From Bordetella parapertussis (lineage in GTDB: Bacteria > Pseudomonadota > Gammaproteobacteria > Burkholderiales > Burkholderiaceae_B), in the NCBI GenBank assembly GCA_945895265.1, contig CAMDEF010000040.1, forward strand, positions 1 to 37,909: a stretch of 37,909 bases of DNA, read 5' to 3'. The notes beneath the pieces were generated by a model. The model worked only from the letters and a program-made list of their open reading frames with translations, made no database searches and was not told the DNA's origin. Positions 1 to 8,339 of this stretch are shown here, in pieces. The position numbers and the translations under genes are program-made. Position 1 is the stretch's first letter. Every line of letters begins with the position of its first letter.

Positions 1-63
1 CGTTACGGAGACTAGGGCTTTCTCGGCGAATTCCATCAGGGTCAGCAGACGTAAGGTCTGCAC
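1..63 (-). CDS. Possible N-terminus of a divergent IclR-like regulator (partial)
   Basis: A minus-strand frame is open from position 159 to the window edge and continues beyond it. Its end-proximal part, VQTLRLLTLMEFAEKALVSV, resembles the first helix and turn of an IclR-type winged helix (a pattern like 'ALRLLELLAEA..PLSVTEL'). A regulator divergent from an SDR/transporter operon is a common arrangement. The start is unclear: GTG at 61-63 and ATG at 34-36 are in frame, but neither has a good ribosome site, and the regulator-like pattern begins right at the GTG. Only about 20 residues are visible, so the family call is tentative. Confidence 0.28.
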   Translation of the reverse strand, partial: MQTLRLLTLMEFAEKALVSVT

Positions 64-117
64 AAACAGACCGGATATAAGACTGCAACCACCTTTACTG
101 TCGATATCAAATATTTC

Positions 118-145
118 TTGCCAAACCGGGAGGCGTTCATATAAG
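118..145 (+). promoter_or_regulatory. Candidate promoter of the SDR-TTT operon
   Basis: TTGCCA (118-123) and TATAAG (140-145) are 16 bp apart. The predicted transcription start falls at about 151-152, on the ATG of the first SDR, which would make the mRNA leaderless or nearly so. The only purine-rich ribosome-site candidate, GGGAGG at 128-133, is too far from the ATG. Promoter calls by eye are weak. Confidence 0.3.
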
Positions 146-150
146 ACAAC

Positions 151-960
151 ATGCTTAACCTAACTGGAAAAGTGGCAATCGTAACGGGCGCGGGTTCGGT
201 CGGGCCTGGCTGGGGTAACGGGCGGGCAACAGCAGTGCTGCTTGCACGGCAAGGTGCTTCTGTATTTCTAGTTGATGTTGTAAAAGAAGCCGTTGAGCAA
301 ACTCGTCAAACGATTGAAGACGAAGGTTTTGTCTGTGCAACGCATCTGTGCGATATGCTCGATTCCGCCGCTGTCAAGAAAATGGTTCAGGCCTGTCTTG
401 ATCGTTTCAAACGCATTGATATCCTGATCAACAACGTTGGTGGGTCAGAGCCAGGTAACCCTGTGACGATGACTGAAGAGGCCTGGGACCGTCAGATTGA
501 TTTCAACCTTAAAACTGTTTTCCTTGGTTGTAAGCATGTGATTCCAGTTTTAGAAGCGCAGGGCAAGGGCGTCATTATTAATATCTCGTCGGTTGCCGGT
601 TTGCGTAATTCAAAAGATCGTACGCACGTGGCTTACAGCGCTAGTAAAGCCGGCATTATTCAGTTCTCGCGTTCAACGGCTGGTGCGTATGCAAAAAAAG
701 GAATCCGTTGCAACACAGTCGTTCCTGGCCTGATGCACACACCACTTGTTGAGCATCGCTTAACCAAACAACTTTCCGAGTCGGATGCCGCGTCGCTAAT
801 AGCAAAGCGTAATGCCATGGTGCCGATTGGCCGAATGGGAACAGGCTGGGATATTGCTCATGCCGTTTTGTTCTTAGTGTCGGATGAAGCAGCCTTTATT
901 ACAGGTACAGAAATTGTTGTCGATGGTGGGTACACAACCTTTGGCCCTAGCGGAACTTGA
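151..960 (+). CDS. SDR family NAD(P)-dependent oxidoreductase (first of a tandem pair)
   Basis: This 269-residue protein is a classical short-chain dehydrogenase/reductase, a cytosolic enzyme that interconverts an alcohol and a carbonyl with NAD(P)H. It has the Rossmann motif near residue 13, the NNVGG motif (94-98) and a tetrad of N119, S147, Y162 and K166 (YSASK). It ends with the usual ITGTEIVVDGG strand. The cofactor loop is unusual: TGAGSVGPGWGNG where most SDRs have TGxxxGIG, an insertion shared with the next gene. Asp42 at the end of the second strand favours NAD over NADP (inference). It starts the operon with a second SDR and a TctCBA transporter, which suggests it oxidises or reduces the imported acid. 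The substrate cannot be read from the sequence. No upstream in-frame start exists because of a stop at 142. Confidence 0.9.
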   Translation: MLNLTGKVAIVTGAGSVGPGWGNGRATAVLLARQGASVFLVDVVKEAVEQTRQTIEDEGFVCATHLCDMLDSAAVKKMVQACLDRFKRIDILINNVGGSEPGNPVTMTEEAWDRQIDFNLKTVFLGCKHVIPVLEAQGKGVIINISSVAGLRNSKDRTHVAYSASKAGIIQFSRSTAGAYAKKGIRCNTVVPGLMHTPLVEHRLTKQLSESDAASLIAKRNAMVPIGRMGTGWDIAHAVLFLVSDEAAFITGTEIVVDGGYTTFGPSGT

Positions 961-1012
961 TCGCTAGCCATTTATCTGCTTGATCGATCAACCACTCTTG
1001 CGAAGAACAAAG

Positions 1013-1813
1013 ATGACGAGACGCTTAGAAGGGAAGGTAGCACTGGTGACCGGTGCTGGCTGTGTTGGCCCCGGTTGGGGCAACGGACGAGCAATCGCCG
1101 TGAGATTTGCACAAGAAGGTGCGCGTGTTTTTGCGGTGGATAAAGATTTAAGCACCATGACAGAAACACTTGCACTGATCGCCGAGGCGGGTGGTGATGC
1201 CACGCCGTATCAATGCAACGTGTTAGATGGCAAAGCGATACCCGCCCTGGTAGCTGCCTGCGTCAAACAGTATGGCGGCATTGATATCCTTGTGAATAAT
1301 GTTGGTGGCGGTTCACCTGGCGGCCCGATTACCTTGAGTGAAGAAAACTGGGATGCCCAGATGGATATTAATCTCAAAACAGTTTTCATGATGTGCAAGC
1401 ACGTGATGCCCGTCATGCTCGAAAAAGGGTCGGGATCTATTGTCAATATTGCCTCGATCTCAGGGATCCGTTGGTCTGGGGCTGCTCAAGTTGGCTATGC
1501 GGCCTCAAAAGCCGGGGTCATTCAGTTTGGTAGAGTGGTAGCCATTGAGTACGCTAGCAAAGGGATCAGAATTAATTCTGTGTTGCCGGGTCAGCTACAT
1601 ACCCCCTTGGTTGAGGTTCGCGTAGCAAAAAATCAAAGCGGGGGCGATGTCGAGGCTATTTTAAAAAGACGCCAGGCACGCATCCCGATGCCCTTTATGG
1701 GCGACGGTCGTGATACTGCAAACGCCGCGTTGTTTCTAGCCTCTGATGAGGCTCGTTTCATCACCGGTACCGAGTTAATTGTTGATGGAGGTATGACAGC
1801 AAAATGCGACTAA
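1013..1813 (+). CDS. SDR family NAD(P)-dependent oxidoreductase (second of a tandem pair)
   Basis: This 266-residue classical SDR is a clear paralogue of the preceding gene: it has the same enlarged cofactor loop (TGAGCVGPGWGNG), NNVGGG, and N120, S148, Y162 and K166 (YAASK) at matching positions. Asp43 again suggests NAD. I prefer the ATG at 1013, because the protein then aligns with its sister; an in-frame TTG at 980 would add 11 residues but has no ribosome site. Its last 10 bases overlap the start of the binding-protein gene, so the two are very likely translationally coupled. Two sister dehydrogenases before one transporter could act on successive intermediates, on two stereoisomers, or as a hetero-oligomer; the sequence does not decide. 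Confidence 0.9.
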   Translation: MTRRLEGKVALVTGAGCVGPGWGNGRAIAVRFAQEGARVFAVDKDLSTMTETLALIAEAGGDATPYQCNVLDGKAIPALVAACVKQYGGIDILVNNVGGGSPGGPITLSEENWDAQMDINLKTVFMMCKHVMPVMLEKGSGSIVNIASISGIRWSGAAQVGYAASKAGVIQFGRVVAIEYASKGIRINSVLPGQLHTPLVEVRVAKNQSGGDVEAILKRRQARIPMPFMGDGRDTANAALFLASDEARFITGTELIVDGGMTAKCD

Positions 1814-2781
1814 ATCGATCTCTGTGGTTAGGTGTGATCTCGGTGCTCAGCGGCATGTTGAGCCTGCAGGCATCTCAAAGCGTGGCGGCTGAAAAGTTTC
1901 CAGTGAAGCCCGTGCAAGTCATTATCCCCTTTCAGCCAGGTGATACCGACAACTTGTTAAGACCTTTTATTGAAAGAATGGGTGAATTCTTAGGTCAACC
2001 TTTATCGCTTGTTTACAAGCCCGGTGCTGCAGGCGCAGTGGGTGCGGGCTTTGTGGCGACCAGTAAACCTGATGGTTACGTGCTGGTCGGTACCTCTCAC
2101 TCTTCGGTTGCGGTGGTACCTTTAACCAACAAGCAAGTCGCGTATAGCCTCGATTCGTTTGAACCCGTCGCGTGTTTGGTTGAAAGTGGCTCGTTAATTG
2201 TGGTGTTGTCGAGTTCGCCTTGGCTAACCTTTAAAGATTTGATTGATGCCTCAAAAAAGGCACCCGGAAAAATCACCTATACAAGCTCTGGCACCTTCGG
2301 GACCAATCACTTGATTCCTGAAGGACTCTCCAAAGAAGCAGGTGTGAAATGGAATCACATTCCTTCACAGGGCAGTGGGCCCGCCATTACTGCGACCTTA
2401 GGGGGGCACATCAATATGGCGTCAACTGCAGTCGGGCCTGCTGCTCCGCATATTAAAGCGGGTACCTTGCGTCCGCTCGCTGCTTATGGTGTCAAGCGCC
2501 TGCAAGCGTTTCCTGATGTTCCCACTTTACAAGAGCTAGGCTATACCATCGCCAGCCCTTCGTATTACGGGATTTTGGCGCCTAAGGGAACCCCTAAACC
2601 TGTTGTTGATGCGCTCTACGCTGCGGCGCAGAAGGCGGTCGAGACATATAACGTGCAGATTAAAACGAGGCTTGAACCGTTTGGCGTTGACATTAAATTA
2701 ATGAACCCAGAAGAGTATAAAACTTGGCTCAAAGGCCAAAGTGCCTTGTTTAGTGGGATTTTGAAATCGATGGGTAATTAG
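1804..2781 (+). CDS. Bug/TctC family tripartite tricarboxylate transporter substrate-binding protein
   Basis: This 325-residue protein is a periplasmic carboxylate-binding component of a TTT transporter. Residues 1-29 form a signal peptide (basic start, hydrophobic core, SVAA cleavage region). The mature part has the family landmarks: KPVQVIIPF, KPGAAGAVGA, KPDGYVLV and FPDVPTLQELGY. The ligand loop near residue 45 reads PFQPGDTDNL, where most Bug proteins have PGGxxD, so ligand choice may differ. It overlaps the upstream SDR by 10 bases and is followed by tctB and tctA, making it the only one of the seven Bug proteins here with its membrane partners adjacent. GGAGG lies about 11 bases before the ATG. 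Confidence 0.93.
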   Translation: MRLNRSLWLGVISVLSGMLSLQASQSVAAEKFPVKPVQVIIPFQPGDTDNLLRPFIERMGEFLGQPLSLVYKPGAAGAVGAGFVATSKPDGYVLVGTSHSSVAVVPLTNKQVAYSLDSFEPVACLVESGSLIVVLSSSPWLTFKDLIDASKKAPGKITYTSSGTFGTNHLIPEGLSKEAGVKWNHIPSQGSGPAITATLGGHINMASTAVGPAAPHIKAGTLRPLAAYGVKRLQAFPDVPTLQELGYTIASPSYYGILAPKGTPKPVVDALYAAAQKAVETYNVQIKTRLEPFGVDIKLMNPEEYKTWLKGQSALFSGILKSMGN

Positions 2782-2845
2782 CGCGCAAGAACTGTACTTG
2801 GTCGTACAGAAGGTGCCGATAGCTCCAAAAAAGGTAGTCAAAGAA

Positions 2846-3415
2846 ATGAGGGCAGCCTTGAGAAAAGAAAGTTGTTTAAGCGGGTTTTGGATCGTGTGCG
2901 GGCTCTCGATTTGTATTGCTTCGTACAGGTTGTCGTTGGGAGTGCTCAATGACCCGGGCCCAGGTATGTTTCCTTTTATTGCAGGTTCTGCTCTTTGTAT
3001 TCTTTCAGTCATCGACTGGTGGCACTCCAGTCGTGCGTTTCGAAGTGTCTCGCGTGCGATGGAGCAGAAAGATGCGTCCTCGCTGGTTAACGGCAAGGAT
3101 CGAACGGTCACGCGCAAAATTGCCCAAAATGTAGTTGATGGCACGGATGAGGGGCTCCAACCCTTATTTGCGAATAGAACCGGTGCGCTTAAGGCGGCGG
3201 CGATTATCGTGGCGCTGCTTATTTATGCACTGACGATGGAACACCTAGGTTTTATTCTTAGCACGACTCTTTTCATCGCGTTTCTCTTGTGGCTGGTTGA
3301 ACGTCAACGTTGGTATGTCATTGTGTTCGGAGCCGTCTTGTCGTCAATGGCGGCTTATTTGGTGTTTAAAGTGTGGCTAGAGACCGCGCTGCCGATTGGT
3401 CTATTGGGCTTCTAA
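2846..3415 (+). CDS. tctB: TctB family small membrane subunit of a TTT transporter
   Basis: About 189 residues with the TctB layout: a first helix near residues 10-30, a conserved GPGMFPFIAG segment entering the second helix, a hydrophilic middle loop rich in charged residues, then a compact cluster of hydrophobic helices to the C-terminus. The family forms the small membrane subunit that works with TctA in sodium-coupled or proton-coupled carboxylate uptake. I chose the ATG at 2846, preceded by an AAGG-type ribosome site. A TTG at 2798 would add 16 polar residues with no such site. It lies between tctC and tctA in the standard order. Confidence 0.88.
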   Translation: MRAALRKESCLSGFWIVCGLSICIASYRLSLGVLNDPGPGMFPFIAGSALCILSVIDWWHSSRAFRSVSRAMEQKDASSLVNGKDRTVTRKIAQNVVDGTDEGLQPLFANRTGALKAAAIIVALLIYALTMEHLGFILSTTLFIAFLLWLVERQRWYVIVFGAVLSSMAAYLVFKVWLETALPIGLLGF

Positions 3416-3423
3416 GAGACGCT

Positions 3424-4920
3424 ATGGATATCTTCGATGGCTTTTCAATCGCACTGACAATCGCCAACCTCGGTTATTGTGCGGCCGGCGTCTTTATCGG
3501 TACGTTGGTGGGCGTTTTGCCTGGCATCGGGCCAGTCGCAGCCATGTCGATTTTGTTTCCAGTCACGTTGGGTATTCCGCCCGTGTCTGCGGTCATTATG
3601 TTGTCCGGAATCTACTACGGCGCCATGTATGGTGGCTCGACCACCTCTATCCTTGTGAATATTCCAGGTGAGGCCTCGTCGGTCATTACGTGTCTAGATG
3701 GTCATCAAATGGCACGTAAAGGTCGTGCGGGCGTGGCACTCGGTATCAGCGCTATTGGTTCATTTATTGGTGGCACCCTAGCGATTATTGGCCTGCAAAT
3801 TGCAGCGCCTCATTTGGCAAAAGTCGCACTGATCTTTGGTTTTCCTGAATATTTCGCTTTAATGTGCTGTGGTTTAGTTGTCTTGACTTTCATGGCGCAG
3901 GGATCAATGGTTAGAGCCTTGATGATGGCAATGGTGGGGTTGTTTCTTGGCTCGGTCGGGATGGACCTTGTGATGGGTACGCCGCGCTTTACGTTTGGGA
4001 TAGTCGAGTTTTCGGATGGAGTCGGGTTGATCCCCGTCATTATGGGTTTGTTTGGAATCTCAGAAGTGCTGTTGAATATAGAGCAGCGGATTTCAAAAGA
4101 TGTTTTTTCTGGCAAGATTTCTCAAATATGGCCCAGCCGAAAAGACTGGGCAGACTCAGCCGGGCCGATTTCACGCGGTGGCTTAATCGGATTTTTCTTC
4201 GGGCTTTTGCCAGGAGCCGGTCCGGTGGCCGCTGGTTTCGTGTCTTACAGCGTTGAAAAGAAAATATCTAAGCACCCTGAACAATTTGGCGAAGGCGCGA
4301 TCGAAGGCGTTGCGGGCCCTGAGGCCGCAAATAATGCGGCGATTGGTGGTGCTTTTATTCCGTTGTTGACGCTAGCGATCCCCTCAACCCCAGGCATGGC
4401 TTTATTACTTGGTGCATTTTTATCGTATGGCGTGAATGTGGGGCCCTTGTTAATCACGCAACACCCAGATATTTTTTGGGGCGTGGTTGCCAGCATGTAT
4501 ATCGGCAACATTATGTTGATTGTGTTGAACCTTCCCTTTGTCGGTTTATGGGTCAAGATTTTAAAAATTCCTTACCATTACTTGGTTCCAGCGATTCTCA
4601 TTTTTTGTGTGATTGGCTCTTACAGTCTAAGTAACAGTATTGTTGATGTGATCGTGATGATCGTGTTTGGCTTTATTGGCTACTTGTTTAAAAAGCTTAA
4701 ATATGAGGCAGCACCGCTAATCATGGCAATGGTTTTGAGCCCGCTGATGGAGAATAATTTTCGGCAATCCCTATTGCTGTCGCAAGGCGATTTCATGATC
4801 TTTTTCTCTAGACCCTTGTCAGCGATTTTGATGTGCATCGCGGTGTTGTTATTGATTTTGCCAAACTTAGCGTGGGTTCGTAAGCGCCGAGAAAAACGGC
4901 TTGAGGCGTCGCTTGAATAA
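3424..4920 (+). CDS. tctA: TctA family large membrane subunit of a TTT transporter
   Basis: About 498 residues, many-helix membrane protein of the TctA family, the transport channel of the tripartite tricarboxylate transporter. Diagnostic stretches are the N-terminal GVLPGIGPVAAMSILFP, YYGAMYGGSTTSILVNIPGE, and the second-half repeat GLLPGAGPVAAGF with PEAANNAAIGGAFIPLLTL. These two related Gly/Pro loops mark the inverted-repeat halves typical of the family. The ATG at 3424 follows an AAGAGA ribosome site and comes 8 bases after the tctB stop; a GTG at 3373 would overlap tctB. It is the last gene of the operon, followed by a strong hairpin. The imported substrate is unknown; a carboxylate handled by the two SDRs is the simplest inference. 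Confidence 0.94.
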   Translation: MDIFDGFSIALTIANLGYCAAGVFIGTLVGVLPGIGPVAAMSILFPVTLGIPPVSAVIMLSGIYYGAMYGGSTTSILVNIPGEASSVITCLDGHQMARKGRAGVALGISAIGSFIGGTLAIIGLQIAAPHLAKVALIFGFPEYFALMCCGLVVLTFMAQGSMVRALMMAMVGLFLGSVGMDLVMGTPRFTFGIVEFSDGVGLIPVIMGLFGISEVLLNIEQRISKDVFSGKISQIWPSRKDWADSAGPISRGGLIGFFFGLLPGAGPVAAGFVSYSVEKKISKHPEQFGEGAIEGVAGPEAANNAAIGGAFIPLLTLAIPSTPGMALLLGAFLSYGVNVGPLLITQHPDIFWGVVASMYIGNIMLIVLNLPFVGLWVKILKIPYHYLVPAILIFCVIGSYSLSNSIVDVIVMIVFGFIGYLFKKLKYEAAPLIMAMVLSPLMENNFRQSLLLSQGDFMIFFSRPLSAILMCIAVLLLILPNLAWVRKRREKRLEASLE

Positions 4921-4927
4921 TTGCTGG

Positions 4928-4964
4928 CCGATAAATGCGAACAGTGGCTGTTCGCTTTTATCGG
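4928..4964. terminator. Hairpin between convergent tctA and oxidoreductase genes
   Basis: CCGATAAA and GCGAACAG pair with CTGTTCGC and TTTATCGG: two 8-bp blocks separated by one T-T mismatch, with a 3-base loop. It sits 7 bases after the tctA stop and 14 before the stop of the minus-strand gene. It lacks a long T tract on either side, so it may act as a weak bidirectional terminator or as an RNA 3'-end protector. Confidence 0.6.
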
Positions 4965-4978
4965 ACTTGCACTTGAAC

Positions 4979-5974
4979 TCAAACCCGCACCACCAACTTC
5001 CCCAGATTTGCGCCTTTAAACAAGTCAACAAACGCCTGAGGGGCAGCTTCTAGCCCGTCAACAAACGTCTCGGTGGGCTGCAGGACGCCACTGCGCAGCA
5101 GCGCTTTGATGTCTTGCTGTGCTTGTGCACGGTGTTGAGGATAACTCGTCACCCTAAAGCCTTGTAGGGTGGCGTTTTTATTCAAGATCTCACCAATATT
5201 GCGTACGCCATCGGGTTCGAGCAAGTTGTATTGAGAAATCATGCCGCATAGCGCGATGCGCGCAAAATCATTTAAGCGTTCTAGTACGCAATCAAAAATA
5301 GCACCGCCAACGTTTTCAAAATCAACGTCAATGCCTTGAGGCGTTGCTTGCGCGAGCAATTGCTTGAAGTTCGGATCGCGATAATCGACACAGACCGAGT
5401 AACCAAGTTTTTCGACAGCATGTTGACACTTGGCAGGGCCGCCAGCGATCCCAACTACGCGACAGCCGCTTGAACGCGCTAGGGCTGCGGCAACGCTGCC
5501 CACTGCACCGGTCGCGGCCGAGATCACAACCGTATCTGTAGATACGGCCTTTGCGATCGCGCGTAAGCCCACCCAGGCCGTTACACCCGGGCTGCCAAGC
5601 GCACCAAGATAAGTCGAGGCAGAAAAGCCATCCAGATTGATCTTCTCGGCGCCAGCCGCTTTGATTTTGGTGTAACGCTGCCAACCAAAATGGCCTAGCG
5701 CCCAGTCACCCACTTTAAAGTCTGCGTGCCTTGATTCAACGACTTGTCCAATCGCGCGGCCCACCATTACGTCACCCAAGTTCAACGGATTCGCATAGGC
5801 GACATTGGGCATCATCTGGCGACGTTGATACGGGTCGAGCGAGACAAAGGTGTTTTGCACCACGATGTCGCCCATCTCGGCGCTCGGGCTGGCTTCCGTG
5901 CTGACGGTAAAGTGGCTTGCGTCAATGGCACCAACAGCAGCTTTCACAAACCGCACACAAAGATTGTTTGCCAT
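4979..5974 (-). CDS. MDR family NADP-dependent oxidoreductase (CurA / leukotriene B4 dehydrogenase type)
   Basis: This 331-residue cytosolic zinc-independent medium-chain reductase probably reduces the double bond of enones or enals with NADPH. The N-terminal domain carries VSLDPYQRRQM, the family's 'SxDPYxR' signature, and the Rossmann domain carries AATGAVGSVAAALARSSGCRVVGIAGG. DVDFENVGGAIFD matches the conserved D-x-YFDNVGG region. Zinc-ligand cysteines are absent, as expected. It is the third gene of a minus-strand operon, starting 5 bases after the stop of a Bug gene. The link to that binding protein suggests a common substrate, but this family is promiscuous and no substrate is implied by sequence. 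Confidence 0.88.
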   Translation of the reverse strand: MANNLCVRFVKAAVGAIDASHFTVSTEASPSAEMGDIVVQNTFVSLDPYQRRQMMPNVAYANPLNLGDVMVGRAIGQVVESRHADFKVGDWALGHFGWQRYTKIKAAGAEKINLDGFSASTYLGALGSPGVTAWVGLRAIAKAVSTDTVVISAATGAVGSVAAALARSSGCRVVGIAGGPAKCQHAVEKLGYSVCVDYRDPNFKQLLAQATPQGIDVDFENVGGAIFDCVLERLNDFARIALCGMISQYNLLEPDGVRNIGEILNKNATLQGFRVTSYPQHRAQAQQDIKALLRSGVLQPTETFVDGLEAAPQAFVDLFKGANLGKLVVRV

Positions 5975-5979
5975 GACAA

Positions 5980-6957
5980 TTACTCAACCTTTAACTGGAT
6001 TTTTTTGGCTAAAGCACCGTATTTCACAAACTCAGTTTGCACCAGAGCAGCGAACTCTGAAACGCTATTGCCAACAGGCTCTGTGCCCCGGTCTAGCAAA
6101 AACTTGCTGACTTCGGGTGAATGCAGGATTTTGACAATTTCGGTGTTTAGACGATTCACGATTGCGGGTGCAGTGCCAGCTGGCACAAAGACGCCTTGCC
6201 AGGCTTCGGCTGAGTATTCGGTCATGCCGGTCGCACCCGCGACTGTTGCCAATTGAGGCATTGATTGGGGCGCCTTTGTACCCGAAGTCGCTAGCAGCTT
6301 GATGCTGCCTGCGTTGAGCGGCGCGGTCGCCGCGACCAAGGTGATCACTGCCAGGTCAATTTGCCCACCCATCAAGTCGGTGAGGGCGGGGCTCTCACCG
6401 CGGTACGGCACCGAGGTGATGCTGGTGCCTGCCATTAGATTGAACTGCTCAATCGCAAGGTGATTTGGGCTGCCATTGCCTGAGTTGCCAGCTGAAAGTT
6501 TGACACCAGCCTTGTCCAGTTTGATGATGTCTGCCATGGTTTTGGCCTCAAGCCCGGGTTTTGCGAGCCACACTAATGACAGCTTGACCGCTTGAGTGAC
6601 GGGCATGAGGCTTTTGAGAGGGTCGTAGCCAACATCGCGAACGTGCGGGATGACGGTGATGGCCCCTAAGGCGCTAAGCAACAAGGTATAGCCGTCGGGT
6701 TCGGCCTTGGCAACCAGTGCGGCGCCAATCGTACCATTGGCACCTGGTTTATTTTCAACCACAACAGGCTGACCAAAGGCGGTCGACAGATGTTGAGCCA
6801 GCGAACGTCCCACAATATCGACCGCGCCACCTGGTGGAAACGGCACAACGATTCGAACTGGCTTAGAGGGGTAGGGTGTTTGAGCCCAGCTTGCAAAGGG
6901 AACCAGCAATAAGGTAACGACTAACCCTCTGAGGATTTGTAAATGTTTCTGAATCAT
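5980..6957 (-). CDS. Bug family tripartite tricarboxylate transporter substrate-binding protein
   Basis: 325 residues with a signal peptide ending at about residue 25 (SWAQ), then YPSKPVRIVVPFPPGGAVDI, NKPGANGTIGAAL, EPDGYTLLL and VPYRGESPALTDL. All are standard Bug landmarks of a two-lobe periplasmic carboxylate trap. It is the middle gene of a three-gene minus-strand operon, 4 bases after the preceding Bug stop; its GGAG ribosome site (about 8 bases before the ATG) lies within the end of that gene. It has no TctA/TctB neighbours. The pair of adjacent binding proteins is not a close duplication, since they differ through the ligand loops. Confidence 0.93.
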   Translation of the reverse strand: MIQKHLQILRGLVVTLLLVPFASWAQTPYPSKPVRIVVPFPPGGAVDIVGRSLAQHLSTAFGQPVVVENKPGANGTIGAALVAKAEPDGYTLLLSALGAITVIPHVRDVGYDPLKSLMPVTQAVKLSLVWLAKPGLEAKTMADIIKLDKAGVKLSAGNSGNGSPNHLAIEQFNLMAGTSITSVPYRGESPALTDLMGGQIDLAVITLVAATAPLNAGSIKLLATSGTKAPQSMPQLATVAGATGMTEYSAEAWQGVFVPAGTAPAIVNRLNTEIVKILHSPEVSKFLLDRGTEPVGNSVSEFAALVQTEFVKYGALAKKIQLKVE

Positions 6958-6961
6958 GCGT

Positions 6962-7924
6962 CTACTCCATTTTTAACTGTTTCTGTTTGATCAGTGTCGC
7001 CCAGCGTGTGCGATCTGCTTGCACAAGTGCTGCGAGCTCAGTTGGGGTCGAGGCGGCTGGCTCGACACCTGCGGCTCTGAGGGCGTCACGCAAACTCGGT
7101 TCAGACAATACCTGTTTGAATGATGTGTTTAACTTTTGAACAAGAGGACCTGGCGTTTTGCTCGGGGCAAATACGCCATACCAAGATAAGGCATTGAGGC
7201 CTTGGTAGCCTTGCTCGTGCACGGTCGGAATATTCGGTACCGCGGGATTGCGTGTCTCGCCAACCAAGCCAATGACTCGCATGCGCCCAGAGTTGATGTG
7301 AGGTAAGAAGGCCGGTAGATCGCCAATCGTGCCGGCTAGTCGTCCGCCCATGACGTCGACCATCACTGGGGCAATGCCTTTGTAAGGGACTGCCATGAGT
7401 TGCAAGCCCGTGGCGTCGGCGAATTGTTCAATCCAAAGTTGGGTGATGTTGCCCACTCCGGGCGATCCAAAGTCGATGGTCTGCTTTTTGGCTTTTGCGT
7501 AAGCAATAAATTCGCTTACCGTCTTCGCAGGGATGTTGGCATCGATAGCCACCGCAGAGGCGTTGACAACGATGCGCGAGAGAGGGCTCAAATCACGATC
7601 AATATCGAAAGGGAGTTTTTGAAAAATTGGCGAGATCGTAAAGAGCCCCGAGCTTGAAAAGAATAGGGTTTTACCGTCAGGTTCGCTTGCAATGACGGTT
7701 TGCGCCGCAATAATGCCATTGGCGCCTGGCTTGGCTTCAACGATGACATCAGTGTTTATCGCTTTAGAGAGTTTTTCAGCAAACTGGCGCGCTACAAAAT
7801 CGACTGGGCCACCTGCAGCAAAAATCACCAAGCGAATTGGCTTGTCTGCAGCATGGGCAGCGCCGGCTAAGAGCGCGAAGGCGCAGCCAAGTACAGCGAT
7901 TGCATTGCGAAGGCGCTTTTTCAT
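6962..7924 (-). CDS. Bug family substrate-binding protein with a shortened ligand loop
   Basis: 320 residues with a clear signal peptide (residues 1-25, AAHA), then KPIRLVIFAAGGPVDFVARQ, AKPGANGIIAAQ, EPDGKTLFF and VPYKGIAPVMVDVMGG. The first landmark differs from the usual 'RLVVPFxxGGxxD': the proline is missing and the strand is one residue shorter, which could shift the carboxylate-pinning loop. It is the first gene of the operon with a second Bug gene and an MDR oxidoreductase. The ATG has a well-placed GGAG ribosome site 7 bases upstream. Confidence 0.92.
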   Translation of the reverse strand: MKKRLRNAIAVLGCAFALLAGAAHAADKPIRLVIFAAGGPVDFVARQFAEKLSKAINTDVIVEAKPGANGIIAAQTVIASEPDGKTLFFSSSGLFTISPIFQKLPFDIDRDLSPLSRIVVNASAVAIDANIPAKTVSEFIAYAKAKKQTIDFGSPGVGNITQLWIEQFADATGLQLMAVPYKGIAPVMVDVMGGRLAGTIGDLPAFLPHINSGRMRVIGLVGETRNPAVPNIPTVHEQGYQGLNALSWYGVFAPSKTPGPLVQKLNTSFKQVLSEPSLRDALRAAGVEPAASTPTELAALVQADRTRWATLIKQKQLKME

Positions 7925-8339
7925 TTAAGTCTCCGGTCTATCTAAACTCGCCTGACAAACACGTTGTTGGCGGCTTGTGCCGGCCAAGCCCGTTTGGGCG
8001 GTTCAGTTTTGTTTTTTTAATCGATTGGTTGCAGCATACTCAAAGCTAGTCAAGTTTGCGAGCGATTGTTTAAGCATTGCAATTAGGCTACCCACTCAGA
8101 GCGGGTTAAACCCTTGGCTGGGCCAATCTTCGGCCTTCTTGCACTGAACAATGTGATAAGGTGTGCCTGCCCTACGCGCCGACGGCCGAAATACTAGATT
8201 TTTAATATATTTTTTGCAAAAATACGCCTTGATTTTTTTTGGCTGCCCCCATAACCCGCGCCAAGTGAGCAAAATTTGAACAATATTCGGTTGCCACGAG
8301 CGTTTTATAAGCCAGTGTTACTTTAAAACTGAGAGATCG
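7925..8339. other. Divergent intergenic region, no gene seen
   Basis: This 415-base region separates the Bug-Bug-oxidoreductase operon (minus) from the Gld-type ABC operon (plus), so promoters of both should lie here. The right half (8195-8250) is AT-rich with A and T runs. A GCCC-GTTT-GGGC hairpin with a later T run lies around 7987-8020 but follows no plus-strand gene. I saw no convincing -35/-10 pair and no convincing small gene. Confidence 0.5.

Noticed and set aside
2698..3144. 148-residue minus-strand open frame
   Set aside because: It runs antisense through tctC and tctB and shows no motif or start signal.
5744..6256. 170-residue plus-strand open frame across the oxidoreductase and Bug genes
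   Set aside because: It lies opposite two well-supported genes, has no ribosome site and no recognisable domain; it is a mirror of their codon bias.
7987..8020. Plus-strand terminator (GCCC-GTTT-GGGC with later T run)
   Set aside because: No plus-strand gene precedes it, the stem is 4 bp and the T run is too far away.
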